Below are positions 7,223-17,542 of a DNA stretch of 64,000 nucleotides, in pieces. The stretch covers positions 65,260 to 129,259 of the forward strand of contig DIXT01000030.1 in NCBI GenBank assembly GCA_002436085.1. Direction: 5' to 3'. Made by a program: the position numbers and the translations under genes. Source of the DNA: Anaerolineaceae bacterium UBA6073 (lineage in GTDB: Bacteria > Chloroflexota > Anaerolineae > Anaerolineales > Anaerolineaceae). Position 1 is the stretch's first letter. Each line of letters starts with the position of its first letter. The notes beneath the pieces were generated by a model. The model searched no databases, was not told where the DNA came from, and saw nothing but the letters and a program-made list of their open reading frames with translations.

Positions 7223-8053
7223 ATGGCAATTATATCTCTGATTAACCGTAAAGGCGGGGTGGGAAAGTCCACTATCAGCATCAACCTGGCAGCCGGGTTG
7301 GCAATCTACGAATCTCGCAAAGCCACTCATAAACCGGTGCTGCTGATTGACATGGATGATCAATTGAGCGCGACTATCAGCGCCATGGGCGGCGGATTGG
7401 ATGATCAGTTTGTGCCCATGATAACAGCCGAGAATAACTTCCCGACAGCGCTTGGAAACGGGTATGGGGCATCGGATAACATTATTAGCGATTCCCTGCT
7501 GCCGCGGAAACGAGATGAAAAGGTGCGCATTTTCCGCACGAACAAAGCGCGCATGGAAGGCCTGGAAGCCGCGCTGAAAACCCGGGAAGACCCTGCCTTC
7601 CAGTTGACCTATTTTCTGGAATCTATCAAAGACGAGTACTCCTACATCATCATCGACAACCCCCCATCAGCAGGTATTGTGCCCATGAACTCACTGGTGG
7701 CAAGCACACATGTCCTTATTCCGATTGAGCCGGATGGCTTAAGCCTGATTGGTCTGGCGGATATTTTGCGTATGATTGAGGGGGTCCATAAGAATACCAA
7801 CCCGGACCTTAAAATTTTGGGGATCATCCCATCGCGCTTCCGCATGATACGCCGCCAATCTCGTGATGTAATCGAGGACATGGAAAGAATGTACGGACAC
7901 TTGCTGCTGCCGTACATTAAAGATCTGGCTGAAATTTCCGCGGCAACCACAGCGGGTTATGATATTTTTTCATATTGTCCGGAGAAATCCCAGGCGTACC
8001 GCTGTTTTTCCAATTTGGTGGATGCGGTCATGGGAAAGCTGGGGCAGGCTTAG
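7223..8053 (+). CDS. parA: ParA family partition ATPase
   Basis: Walker-type ATPase that moves or positions DNA together with ParB. Deviant Walker A KGGVGKST at residues 10-17 with the signature Lys, Walker A' DMDDQLSAT around residue 50, and Walker B YIIIDNPPS near residue 150. 276 residues, a length without an N-terminal HTH extension, so it is of the type that usually does not autoregulate through its own DNA-binding domain. I chose ATG at 7223, which follows GGAG, over the upstream in-frame start at 7178 that would overlap the promoter. parB follows after 84 bases that carry a parS-like palindrome. Confidence 0.93.
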   Translation: MAIISLINRKGGVGKSTISINLAAGLAIYESRKATHKPVLLIDMDDQLSATISAMGGGLDDQFVPMITAENNFPTALGNGYGASDNIISDSLLPRKRDEKVRIFRTNKARMEGLEAALKTREDPAFQLTYFLESIKDEYSYIIIDNPPSAGIVPMNSLVASTHVLIPIEPDGLSLIGLADILRMIEGVHKNTNPDLKILGIIPSRFRMIRRQSRDVIEDMERMYGHLLLPYIKDLAEISAATTAGYDIFSYCPEKSQAYRCFSNLVDAVMGKLGQA

Positions 8054-8085
8054 TCTGTCAGGGGTAAATGGTAAAGAAACACACT

Positions 8086-8101
8086 TGTGCCCATGGGCAC
8101 A
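8086..8101. promoter_or_regulatory. parS-like 16-bp palindrome, copy 2
   Basis: TGTGCCCATGGGCACA between parA and parB, 36 bases before the parB start. Identical to the palindrome at 5880-5895 inside the initiator gene. A centromere site inside a par operon is a common plasmid arrangement. Confidence 0.7.
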
Positions 8102-8137
8102 GTTCGGGTGGCGTAAATCAAGGAAAGGAATTTGATA

Positions 8138-9280
8138 ATGGCTGAACCCAAGAAAAAAGGTTTTGGAGATTTGATTAACATCACCAGTGATGCCTTTGGG
8201 GCAAGTAGCGGTGACTCTGAAGCGGCCTACATGGAAGGCGCGCCTAAGATGGTGAACAACCGCCAGAGCGTCTACCGTGTCCCGCTCTCCATGATCAGGC
8301 CGGACCGATTCCAGGCGCGCTTTATGCTGCCCTATGAACTTCGAGAAGATTTCTATACTCAGAAAGCTGATTGGACTGAGACGGTGCGGCGCTGGCTGAA
8401 ATTGGCGGAAAAGGATCGCCTTATTCGTCGGGAAATTGATGAACTGATTGCGCTGGGGGATTCGCTGCACGATACCGGGCAGATCAAACCGGTCACAGGG
8501 CAGGTAGTCAATATTGGCGGCAGAGATGTCTTTCAGATGCTGACCGGCGAAAGACGTTTTTGGGCGACTGCGCTGAAGTCTGTACGCGAAGGACAGGGCG
8601 AGGAACCCTATGTACTTGCTCTAATCGACAATCAACCCAGCCTTGAAAAGCAAATCGCGGAGAACATGGCTTACAAAGCGCTCACCCCAGTCGGGAAAGC
8701 CCGGGCGGCAGCCCGCATGGTGTTGGAAGCCAATAATATCAAACCGGATAATGCGCAGGATGAGTTTGCTTACTTTCGCAAAATTAATGATGTCCGTCTG
8801 AGCGATGAAACCCGCGAAGTTCTGATGAAAACGCTCCAGCTTGAGCGCACTTACTACGGACGCCTGATGAAGTTTTTTGAGCTTCCGGAAAACCTGCTGG
8901 AGATTTGCGACAGGGCAGAAATGCCTGAACGCGTGCTGCGCGAAATTGTTTCCTACGCTCCTGAGTATTGGACGGGAGCTGTCCAGTATTACGCAGAACA
9001 CGAAGGACGAACCTACCAGGACGTCCACGCTTTCCTTGAGCGCGCGGCTGGTCGTGAAAAACCCCGTGCCGTACGGCTGCCGACGGACCCGGCAACGAAA
9101 TCGGCGCGGTCCATCAAGCGCGTATTATTAAATGTTGAGGAACTCCCCCAGGACGATAAGATTGGATCTTTGGCGGATGCTCTGATTGGCGAATCGGACA
9201 AAGAGGAAGCCGCGCGCATTCTAACCCACCTGGAGCAGCTTACCGCAGCAGTCCAGCAGCGCTTTGCCAGCCTGAAGTAA
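8138..9280 (+). CDS. parB: ParB/RepB/Spo0J-type partition protein
   Basis: 380 residues. The N-terminal ParB domain shows VYRVPLSMIRPDRFQAR (about 46-62), a QIKPVTGQ segment (115-122), the CTP-binding-type GERR box at 137-140, and QIAENM with LTPVGKA (172-188), the entry to the HTH region. A long inserted helical stretch (about 70-105) separates the first strand from the core. ATG at 8138 follows AAGGAAAGGAA; an in-frame TTG six bases earlier is rejected. It binds a centromere site, most plausibly the two 16-bp palindromes nearby, and is followed by a clear terminator. Confidence 0.88.
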   Translation: MAEPKKKGFGDLINITSDAFGASSGDSEAAYMEGAPKMVNNRQSVYRVPLSMIRPDRFQARFMLPYELREDFYTQKADWTETVRRWLKLAEKDRLIRREIDELIALGDSLHDTGQIKPVTGQVVNIGGRDVFQMLTGERRFWATALKSVREGQGEEPYVLALIDNQPSLEKQIAENMAYKALTPVGKARAAARMVLEANNIKPDNAQDEFAYFRKINDVRLSDETREVLMKTLQLERTYYGRLMKFFELPENLLEICDRAEMPERVLREIVSYAPEYWTGAVQYYAEHEGRTYQDVHAFLERAAGREKPRAVRLPTDPATKSARSIKRVLLNVEELPQDDKIGSLADALIGESDKEEAARILTHLEQLTAAVQQRFASLK

Positions 9281-9305
9281 CCTGAATAATTGCACGAGTG
9301 TTTCA

Positions 9306-9338
9306 CCGCGTCGGGTATTCTCCCGGCGCGGTTTTTTT
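9306..9338 (+). terminator. Rho-independent terminator of parAB
   Basis: Stem CCGCG-CGGG / CCCG-CGCGG with one internal mismatch and a six-base loop, followed by seven T. Confidence 0.85.
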
Positions 9339-9478
9339 AGGGGCGATGAATTCACTGCAAAAATAGGCTACTGCGAAGAAAACCGATAATCTCGCAGTTG
9401 CAGTTTGTGGAAATACCGCGCGTTGTTGAGACCTCTGAGGATAAGTTATTGCGCGTAGGTTAATAATTGGCAGCTAAA

Positions 9479-9495
9479 GTCTCAAAATGACAAAT
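9479..9495 (+). repeat. sixth iteron copy, downstream of parB
   Basis: GTCTCAAAATGACAAAT, matching the iteron consensus found inside the initiator gene almost 5 kb away; the flanking CTAAA is also shared with copies at 4585 and 4618. It lies in otherwise non-coding DNA between the parB terminator and ccmE, with the same orientation on the plus strand. Confidence 0.8.
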
Positions 9496-9596
9496 TCAAA
9501 GCTAAATGCTGGTTCTGGCTTTGGGCACGACAAATAGCTGATCCAGGCAACGAAACCTGGCATGGCTATCATCCCTTCAACCCGGCCGCTGCCCCT

Positions 9597-9620
9597 TAAG
9601 ACGAGGTTTAAGACGAGGTT
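9597..9620 (+). repeat. tandem 12-bp direct repeat
   Basis: TAAGACGAGGTT occurs twice without spacing, upstream of ccmE. The other parts of 9339-9680 hold only the iteron copy, a small CCAGG/CCTGG hairpin at 9543-9560, and the candidate ccm -10 box. Confidence 0.7.
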
Positions 9621-9642
9621 CCCAAAAAAGCGAGTTTTCAGA

Positions 9643-9648
9643 TACAAT
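9643..9648 (+). promoter_or_regulatory. candidate -10 box of the ccm operon
   Basis: TACAAT, 32 bases before the ccmE start. No clear -35 hexamer is seen. Confidence 0.35.
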
Positions 9649-9680
9649 ACAACCCATTCGCTTATTGAGGATTAAATAAC

Positions 9681-10166
9681 TTGAAAAACAAGAAAAATAA
9701 CAAACTAATTATTGGGATAGTGGTTATCGCCGGCGCGCTTCTGTATCTCGTCATTAGTTCAACGCTCTCGCAGTCGCAATACTTTATGACCGTTCAGGAA
9801 CTTAAGGCTGGCCAAGCCGAGTTGGTTGGAAAAAACATCCGCATGTCCGGCGTTGTGCTGGGGGACACGATTGCTTACGATCCGCAGACGCTGGACCTCA
9901 CCTTTGAGGTTGCCCAAATCCCCGGCGATCACCAGGTCATCCAAGACATGGGAGGCATGGCGGCTGTGCTTGCCCAGGCGGCGCACGACCCAACCCTGCC
10001 GAAAATCCAGGTGCATTACAAAGGGCCGCGTCCCGACTTGTTAAAGGACGAAGCGCAGGCTATCATGACTGGCGCATTGGATGAAGCCGGCGTGTTTCAG
10101 GTCAGCGAGCTGCTGCTCAAGTGCCCGTCCAAGTACGAGGCTGAACTGCCAGCCCAAAGCAAGTAA
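9681..10166 (+). CDS. ccmE: heme chaperone CcmE, CxxxY variant
   Basis: Periplasmic heme carrier of System I cytochrome c maturation. 161 residues with one N-terminal transmembrane helix (about 9-28) and the OB-fold segment typical of the family (VRMSGVVL-like strand at 53-60, IQVHYKGPRPDLL at 109-121). The heme-binding residue, His in the classical HxxxY motif, is replaced by Cys: CPSKY with C148 and Y152. Such CxxxY forms are known from archaea and Desulfovibrio and go with reduced ccm gene sets. The start is TTG after TTGAGGA; no in-frame ATG precedes the membrane helix. First gene of the operon, 20 bases before ccmF. Confidence 0.85.
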   Translation: MKNKKNNKLIIGIVVIAGALLYLVISSTLSQSQYFMTVQELKAGQAELVGKNIRMSGVVLGDTIAYDPQTLDLTFEVAQIPGDHQVIQDMGGMAAVLAQAAHDPTLPKIQVHYKGPRPDLLKDEAQAIMTGALDEAGVFQVSELLLKCPSKYEAELPAQSK

Positions 10167-10186
10167 TCTACAGCTACGAGGTATTC

Positions 10187-12197
<2,011 letters not shown>

Positions 12198-12226
<29 letters not shown>

Positions 12227-12926
12227 GGCGTACGGCGCCCAACGCGTTCTGGACAGGCTCGACCTGTCCGTTGACGCGGGGGAGCTCGTGTGCCTCTTGG
12301 GACCGAACGGAGCCGGAAAAACCACGCTCATCCGCACCCTCAGCGGGCTGCAGAAACCGGACAGCGGTGAAGTGCTGTGGGGTTCTGAGAGCGAAGGCAT
12401 TGGCGCGCTCAAATTGCGCCGCAGCATCGGCCTCATCCTGCACCAGCCCTTTTTATACGAGCACCTGACAGGCTTTGAAAACCTGCGCTTCTATTCCCGC
12501 TTGTACGAAACTGGCCTGGGAGACGCTGATTTGCGCAAAATGCTCGGCAGAGTTGGTTTGGGCAGCGCGCGTCCGATACCCGTGAGGGGATACTCGCGCG
12601 GCATGAAACAGCGCCTGACGATTGCCCGCGCGCTGTTGTGCGATCCCCGGATTCTCCTGTTTGATGAACCCTATACCGGGCTGGACCAACAAGGCTGCGG
12701 CATGCTGAACCAATTGGTTCTGGAGGAAAGCGCGCGAAACAAACTGGTTTTGCTGACCACACACGAACTCAGTTACATCCGCCAGGTCGCCACGCGCTTT
12801 GACGTACTTCACCGCGGAAAGATTGCCGCCAGCATTCCCAACGCCGGGATAAGCCTGGACTCTTTGCAGGAACAATACAGTGCGGTGATCGCAGCCGGCA
12901 AAGCCGCGCGCAAGGAGCAAGCATGA
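12198..12926 (+). CDS. ccmA: heme exporter ATP-binding protein CcmA
   Basis: ATPase of the CcmABCD complex that releases holo-CcmE. 242 residues; Walker A GPNGAGKTT, ABC signature YSRGMKQR, Walker B ILLFDEP followed by YTGLD, and a late His in TTHE. I chose TTG at 12198 because GGAGG lies six bases before it and the protein then begins directly with the first ABC strand; the upstream GTG at 12159 has no ribosome site and would add a basic tail. Overlaps ccmF and shares ATGA with ccmB. Confidence 0.9.
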
Positions 12927-13597
12927 AAGCCTGGCTCCACTCTGTGCGCGTTTTGATCTGGAAAGATTTGCTTCAGGAATGGCGCAGCCGCGACATTCTT
13001 ACTTCGATGCTGGCATTCGCAGTGCTCTCGCTGTTCATCTTCAATTATGCGCTTGAACTCTCGCCGATAAACCGCGCGGATATTGCCCCGGGGATTGTCT
13101 GGGTGGTGATGGTTTTCGCGGGCACGCTGGGTTTAAACCGCTCTTTCACTGCTGAACAAGACCAGGGCTGTTTTGAAGGGCTGATCATGGCAGTCCCTGA
13201 CCTTTCGGCGATTTATTTCGCCAAGCTGCTGACCAACCTGCTGATGATGGTCTTTCTGGCAGTGCTTGTCATCCCAATCTATTCCGTTCTGTACAACCAA
13301 TCCCTGTTTAACTGGGCGTTTTTTGGCGTGCTGGCCTTGGGCTCCTGGGGTTACAGCGCGGCGGGTACGCTTATCGCCAGCATGACTGTGCAGACCCGCA
13401 TGCGCGATTTGCTTTTACCTGTCCTATTGTTTCCGCTGCTGCTGCCTGTGAATATGGCTGTGGTAAAATCGTGCGGCGTACTGCTTGGGTCTGTGGCCGG
13501 GCAGGATATTAACGGCTGGCTCAACTTGCTGCTGGTGTACGATATAATCGTAACAATGCTTTCGATAATGGTGTTTGAATATGTCATCCAGGAATAA
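12923..13597 (+). CDS. ccmB: heme exporter permease CcmB
   Basis: Membrane permease partner of CcmA, 224 residues with about six transmembrane helices. Typical of the family are the N-terminal KDLLQEWRSRD segment, LNRSFTAEQDQGCFEGL near 73-90 and the inner helix with AAGTLIASMTVQTRMRDLLLP. The start overlaps the ccmA stop (ATGA), and the end overlaps the ccmC start region. Confidence 0.9.
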   Translation: MKAWLHSVRVLIWKDLLQEWRSRDILTSMLAFAVLSLFIFNYALELSPINRADIAPGIVWVVMVFAGTLGLNRSFTAEQDQGCFEGLIMAVPDLSAIYFAKLLTNLLMMVFLAVLVIPIYSVLYNQSLFNWAFFGVLALGSWGYSAAGTLIASMTVQTRMRDLLLPVLLFPLLLPVNMAVVKSCGVLLGSVAGQDINGWLNLLLVYDIIVTMLSIMVFEYVIQE

Positions 13598-14285
13598 ACT
13601 TTTACCCTTTCTTTCTGTTCTGGCATTTTTGCTGGTCCTGTTTGCGTTCGTCCGCATGCTTTTCTTCACGCCGGTGGAGCAGACCATGGGTCTGGTCCAG
13701 AAGGTGTTTTACTTCCACATGAGCGCGGCGTGGGTGGGGATGCTGGCTTTTCTGGCGGCAGCCGTGTTTGGCCTGCTGTACCTCTCGCGGAGAGACATGA
13801 AATGGGACACCCTGACTGCGGCGAGCGTGGAGGTCGGGCTGCTCTTTACAGTGATCTGCATCCTCAGCGGGATGATCTGGGCGCGCCCTATCTGGAACAC
13901 CTGGTGGACCTGGGACCCGCGCCTCACCACGGTCACAATCATGGCGTTCACCTACATCGCGTTCATCCTCCTGCGCAGGGGGGTGGACAATCCAACCCGG
14001 CGGGCGCGCTTCAGCGCCGTGTATGCCCTCATTGGTTTCATCAGCGTCCCGCTCACGTTCTTCTCAGCCCGTTTACTGCGCACCATCCACCCGGTGGTCT
14101 TTGGCGGCGGGGAAACGGACATGAATCTTAATCCGCAAATGCTCGCTACGCTCTTCATCTCGTTGGCGGCATTTACCATCCTTTATGTTGCATTGCTGCT
14201 GCAGCGCGCCCGACTGATGGCACAGCATGACGAACTTAATCAACAATTAGCTGCAACAGATGGCAGTTACGACTGGGGAGAGTAG
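13581..14285 (+). CDS. ccmC: heme-handling protein CcmC
   Basis: Inner membrane protein that loads heme onto CcmE. 234 residues with about six transmembrane helices. It shows the first external His in FYFHMSAAWVGM, the WWD motif TWWTWDPRLT (about residues 112-121) and the second His in RTIHPVVFGG. The start is uncertain: ATG at 13581 or an in-frame TTG at 13575, both inside the end of ccmB; no strong ribosome site is visible, which fits translational coupling. Confidence 0.9.
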   Translation: MSSRNKLLPFLSVLAFLLVLFAFVRMLFFTPVEQTMGLVQKVFYFHMSAAWVGMLAFLAAAVFGLLYLSRRDMKWDTLTAASVEVGLLFTVICILSGMIWARPIWNTWWTWDPRLTTVTIMAFTYIAFILLRRGVDNPTRRARFSAVYALIGFISVPLTFFSARLLRTIHPVVFGGGETDMNLNPQMLATLFISLAAFTILYVALLLQRARLMAQHDELNQQLAATDGSYDWGE

Positions 14286-14289
14286 AACT

Positions 14290-14457
14290 ATGGCACAAAC
14301 GCTGAATTACTTTATCGCCGGTTATGCTGTTATCCTGGGTCTGCTAGGCGCGTACTGCCTTTACCTGTGGCTGCTCGGCCGGAAGCTTAAGAAAACACGC
14401 GCAATTCTGCAAAATGAGCCTCAGGAATCCCATGTGGAAGATAAAATCACGGGTTAA
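14290..14457 (+). CDS. ccmD: CcmD-like small membrane protein
   Basis: 55 residues with one transmembrane helix (about 6-27) followed by a basic cytoplasmic stretch LGRKLKKTRAIL, the usual build of CcmD, which holds CcmABC and CcmE together. ATG at 14290 follows GGGGAGAG in the end of ccmC; a longer in-frame start at 14260 inside ccmC is rejected. Last gene of the operon. Identity rests on size, topology and position, since CcmD is poorly conserved. Confidence 0.75.
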   Translation: MAQTLNYFIAGYAVILGLLGAYCLYLWLLGRKLKKTRAILQNEPQESHVEDKITG

Positions 14458-14474
14458 TTGTGCCTTTTATCACA

Positions 14475-14502
14475 TTGACAGAAAGTCGTCTGTAAATATA
14501 AT
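14475..14502 (+). promoter_or_regulatory. consensus sigma-70 promoter of the cytochrome gene
   Basis: TTGACA and TATAAT, both perfect, with a 16-base spacer, about 50 bases before the five-heme cytochrome gene. This is the best promoter match in the window and predicts strong expression. Confidence 0.85.
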
Positions 14503-14554
14503 TATGTATGCTTTTTATCCAAAATAACTTAGTTAGTCAATAATGGAGAAGATT

Positions 14555-15703
14555 ATGAAAAAGAGCACGTTGTTCGTTTTATTGGCAGTAGTTGCGCTTG
14601 CCCTGGTTGCCTGGGTTGGCTGCACTACCAAAGAGGCCGTAGAGGCACCCGCTGCTGAGGAAACTACCTCAGGGCTCAACGTGGTTGCGGCAAAATGGGC
14701 TGGCTCAGCGCATGCTGACGCTGCCTCCGAAGCCTTCAATCACTGGAACGAGGACGATCCCCAGGAAGTTCCCCCGACCTGCGCGAAATGTCATAGTTCA
14801 ACCGGTTTTCAGGATTATATTGGCGCTGACGGCTCCGAAACTGGAAAAGTTGACGCTGCCGGCAAGATTGTCGACTCCATCAACTGCGCGACCTGCCACA
14901 ACGATGCCGCGGACAAATTGGACGCTGCGAAATTACCCAATGGAACAGAACTTTCCGCACTTGGTCAGAACGCGATTTGCTCCACCTGCCACAGCGGTAT
15001 GGGTTCCTCCAAAGATGTTGCTGATAAAGTCGCCGGTCTGGCTGAAGATGATGTCATCGCCGACCAGGGCATTATGGGCGTTCACTATCTGGCTGCAGCC
15101 TCCACACAGGCAGGCGCTGACGGCGGTATGGGTTTCCAGTACGAAGGTAAAACCTACGCCGGCACCTTCAAACACGCCGAACCGGTAAACTCTTGCACCG
15201 AATGCCACGACCCCCACAGCCTGCACACCCAGGAAGTCCCCGGCAGCGATGCCAATCTGTGCTCCACTTGCCACTCTGATGTGAAGAGCTACCAGGACTA
15301 CAAGAAAATCTCTATGTCCAAAGTTGACTACGATGGCGACGGTACCGCGGAAAGCACTTACGATGAAATCGAAGGCGTGCGCGCCGTCCTGATCAAAGCC
15401 CTCGCCGGCTATTCCACCGCCAAATCCGGCGCAACCTTTGGCTTCAATCCCGCGGCCTACCCATACGCTTTCATCGATACCAATGCAGACGGCACCCTGA
15501 GCGAGGAAGAATCTGCTTTCCCGAATCAGTTCAAAGCCTTCACCCCCCGCATGCTCAAAGCCGCCTACAACCTGATGTTCGTCACCAAGGATCCGGCTGC
15601 TTACATCCACAACGCGGACTACGCTCTGCAGCTCATGTACGACTCCATCGAGAGCCTGTCAGAGTTCAGCGGTGTCAGCACCCAGGGTCTGGTTCGCCCC
15701 TAA
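14555..15703 (+). CDS. five-heme cytochrome c with EF-hand-like loops
   Basis: 382 residues. An N-terminal hydrophobic helix ends in AWVGC, a possible but not ideal lipobox (C23), followed by an Ala/Glu/Thr linker. Five CxxCH heme sites: CAKCH (C76), CATCH (C111), CSTCH (C142), CTECH (C214) and CSTCH (C236). Extra His residues, as in ECHDPHSLH, can serve as distal ligands. The C-terminal third has two Ca-binding-type loops, DYDGDG and DTNADG. I chose ATG at 14555, seven bases after GGAGA. It lies between the ccm operon and a membrane flavoprotein and probably accepts or donates electrons outside the membrane. It has no family name I can give. Confidence 0.85.
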   Translation: MKKSTLFVLLAVVALALVAWVGCTTKEAVEAPAAEETTSGLNVVAAKWAGSAHADAASEAFNHWNEDDPQEVPPTCAKCHSSTGFQDYIGADGSETGKVDAAGKIVDSINCATCHNDAADKLDAAKLPNGTELSALGQNAICSTCHSGMGSSKDVADKVAGLAEDDVIADQGIMGVHYLAAASTQAGADGGMGFQYEGKTYAGTFKHAEPVNSCTECHDPHSLHTQEVPGSDANLCSTCHSDVKSYQDYKKISMSKVDYDGDGTAESTYDEIEGVRAVLIKALAGYSTAKSGATFGFNPAAYPYAFIDTNADGTLSEEESAFPNQFKAFTPRMLKAAYNLMFVTKDPAAYIHNADYALQLMYDSIESLSEFSGVSTQGLVRP

Positions 15704-15744
15704 TCAGGCGCGGAACCGCTCATAGAAATTGAGACGCGTAAATC

Positions 15745-17037
15745 ATGGCCAAGAAAACTAAGCTGATAATTTTTGTAGCGCTCTTCCTGGCGCTTACTCT
15801 GACCCCGCTGGTAATTATGCTAGTCAATGCCAACTGGGCGCTGCCAATCCGGGATATCTCCGTTGCACTGGCGTTCTTCGGGATGACGATTGCTGGGATG
15901 CAATTTCTCCCGATTTCCCGCATCCCCTGGTTGTCCGAAGTGGTGGAGCTGGATAAGATGTACAAGATCCACCATGTGGTATCTGCCATCGCAGTTCTGC
16001 TGGTCGCTTTGCACCCCATCGTTTTGCTACTCACCGATACTGTGTACTTCAAGGGTTCCCTGATTATCAGCGGATGGCTTGGCTTGGCGGGTTTGGTCCT
16101 GATTGCGATCACGTCCATCTTTCGTAAGAAACTTAAAATCAGCTATACCACATGGCTGCTGATTCATGACCTGCTCACGCTTGTGATTATGGTCTTTGGT
16201 CTCATGCACATGTTCCAGCGCAATTACTACATGCGTGATACGGCCATGACTATTGCCTGGGTGATCCTGATCGTCATTTGGGGCGGGCTGGCGCTTTACA
16301 TCCGCTTGATTCGCCCTCTGATCCTTGCCCGGCACCCATATGCTGTGAGTAAGGTTGTGGAAGAAGCTAAGGACACCTATTCCGTCTACCTCAAAGCCGA
16401 TGGTTTTAAGCGCGCGGCGTTCAAAGCTGGTCAGGTTGCCTGGATTAGCAAAGGCCCCTCGCCTTTTGTCATCAGCCGTAACCCCTTCTCCTACTCCGGA
16501 AGCACGGAATGGGAAGATATACGCTTCTCAATCAAGAAAGCCGGCGATTTTACCAACACTATTCCAGACCTGAAACCAGGCGACCGGATGTTTGTTGATG
16601 GTCCGTACGGCACCTTTGATCTGAAAAACCCGCGCATGCAAAAAGGGTTGGTGCTGATGGGCGGCGGTATTGGTATCGCTCCTGTGATGAGCATTGTCAA
16701 CACGATTGCGGATACCGGCGATAAACGGCCTGTGTACGTGTTCTACGGCGACCTGTGTGAAGACACCGTGCTCTTCGCGAATGAATTTGAAGAGCTCAAG
16801 TCCCGTATGAATCTGACCGTGGTTCAGGTACTCGAAAGGCCTCTGGATGCCGAGAAATGCAAGTACAAAGGCTACATCACGAAGGACCTGCTGCTCAGCA
16901 CCCTGCCGGAGAACTATAAGGACCTGTATTACTTTATGTGCGGCCCAATGCCCATGATGAACGCGATGAACAAACATCTCACGGCCATGGGTGTGGACCC
17001 CGCTCAGATCGCTACTGAAAAGTACGAGATGGCATAA
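15745..17037 (+). CDS. ferric-reductase-like membrane flavoprotein (NOX/FRD type)
   Basis: 430 residues. The N-terminal half has about six transmembrane helices with paired His (IHHVVSAI and ALHP; LLIHDLL and LMHMF) for two b-type hemes. The C-terminal half has an FAD-binding barrel (SPFVISRNPFS in place of HPFTISS) and a ferredoxin-reductase-type NAD domain with GGGIGIAPVMS and FMCGPMPMM. Such proteins move electrons from cytoplasmic NAD(P)H across the membrane. The start follows the cytochrome gene by 41 bases, so a two-gene unit with the five-heme protein as external partner is likely. Substrate unknown. A terminator follows. Confidence 0.85.
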   Translation: MAKKTKLIIFVALFLALTLTPLVIMLVNANWALPIRDISVALAFFGMTIAGMQFLPISRIPWLSEVVELDKMYKIHHVVSAIAVLLVALHPIVLLLTDTVYFKGSLIISGWLGLAGLVLIAITSIFRKKLKISYTTWLLIHDLLTLVIMVFGLMHMFQRNYYMRDTAMTIAWVILIVIWGGLALYIRLIRPLILARHPYAVSKVVEEAKDTYSVYLKADGFKRAAFKAGQVAWISKGPSPFVISRNPFSYSGSTEWEDIRFSIKKAGDFTNTIPDLKPGDRMFVDGPYGTFDLKNPRMQKGLVLMGGGIGIAPVMSIVNTIADTGDKRPVYVFYGDLCEDTVLFANEFEELKSRMNLTVVQVLERPLDAEKCKYKGYITKDLLLSTLPENYKDLYYFMCGPMPMMNAMNKHLTAMGVDPAQIATEKYEMA

Positions 17038-17052
17038 AGCCTGTTGGATGAA

Positions 17053-17085
17053 AACAGACCTCCTGAAAAGGAGGTCTGTTCTTTA
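17053..17085 (+). terminator. Rho-independent terminator
   Basis: Perfect 12-bp stem AACAGACCTCCT / AGGAGGTCTGTT with GAAA loop, followed by CTTTAT. Ends the cytochrome-flavoprotein unit. Confidence 0.88.
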
Positions 17086-17208
17086 TGGCCGGCGATAGAA
17101 CGCTAAGGGGGGGGTGTGTAGCTGCCCATTAGCGGAACCCCGTCAATAGATGTATGCTAACGAGAAATTGCCTGCGATTCTGACCTACCTGACACAGAGG
17201 GAATTAGT

Positions 17209-17334
17209 ATGCCCAAACACTCTGACCACGAACATATTCCAAGCAAGACACTGGATCGTAAACTGAATTGGATCCTTATCATGCAGTTTGTTCTCCTGGC
17301 GCTCATCGCAGTCCTGTATGTTTTGGGCAGGTGA
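17209..17334 (+). CDS. 41-residue single-span membrane protein
   Basis: Short gene with AGAGGGA eight bases before ATG. The protein begins with a His/charge-rich stretch (MPKHSDHEH) and has one transmembrane helix (about residues 20-39, WILIMQFVLLALIAVLYVLG) ending in Arg and the stop. No family recognised. It lies alone between a terminator and the lysozyme gene. It might be a small subunit of a membrane complex; the position just after the flavoprotein unit is only suggestive because a terminator intervenes. Confidence 0.6.
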   Translation: MPKHSDHEHIPSKTLDRKLNWILIMQFVLLALIAVLYVLGR

Positions 17335-17542
17335 TTCGAAAATATCCACCCAACGGCCGCTGGTGATCCATCCAGCAATGCAAGCTTAGGCAGCGGGCCG
17401 ACGCGGCTGCTTTTCCCCCTTCGAGCTGACTGCGTTCCAAGCCCTGGCATTGATATTGCAACGAAAGCGCTAACACGACCCGCCGCGCTATTTTACGCAC
17501 CCATACAGCCGGGCAGGCGCGTCGCAAGAGCCGGAGGAAGGC

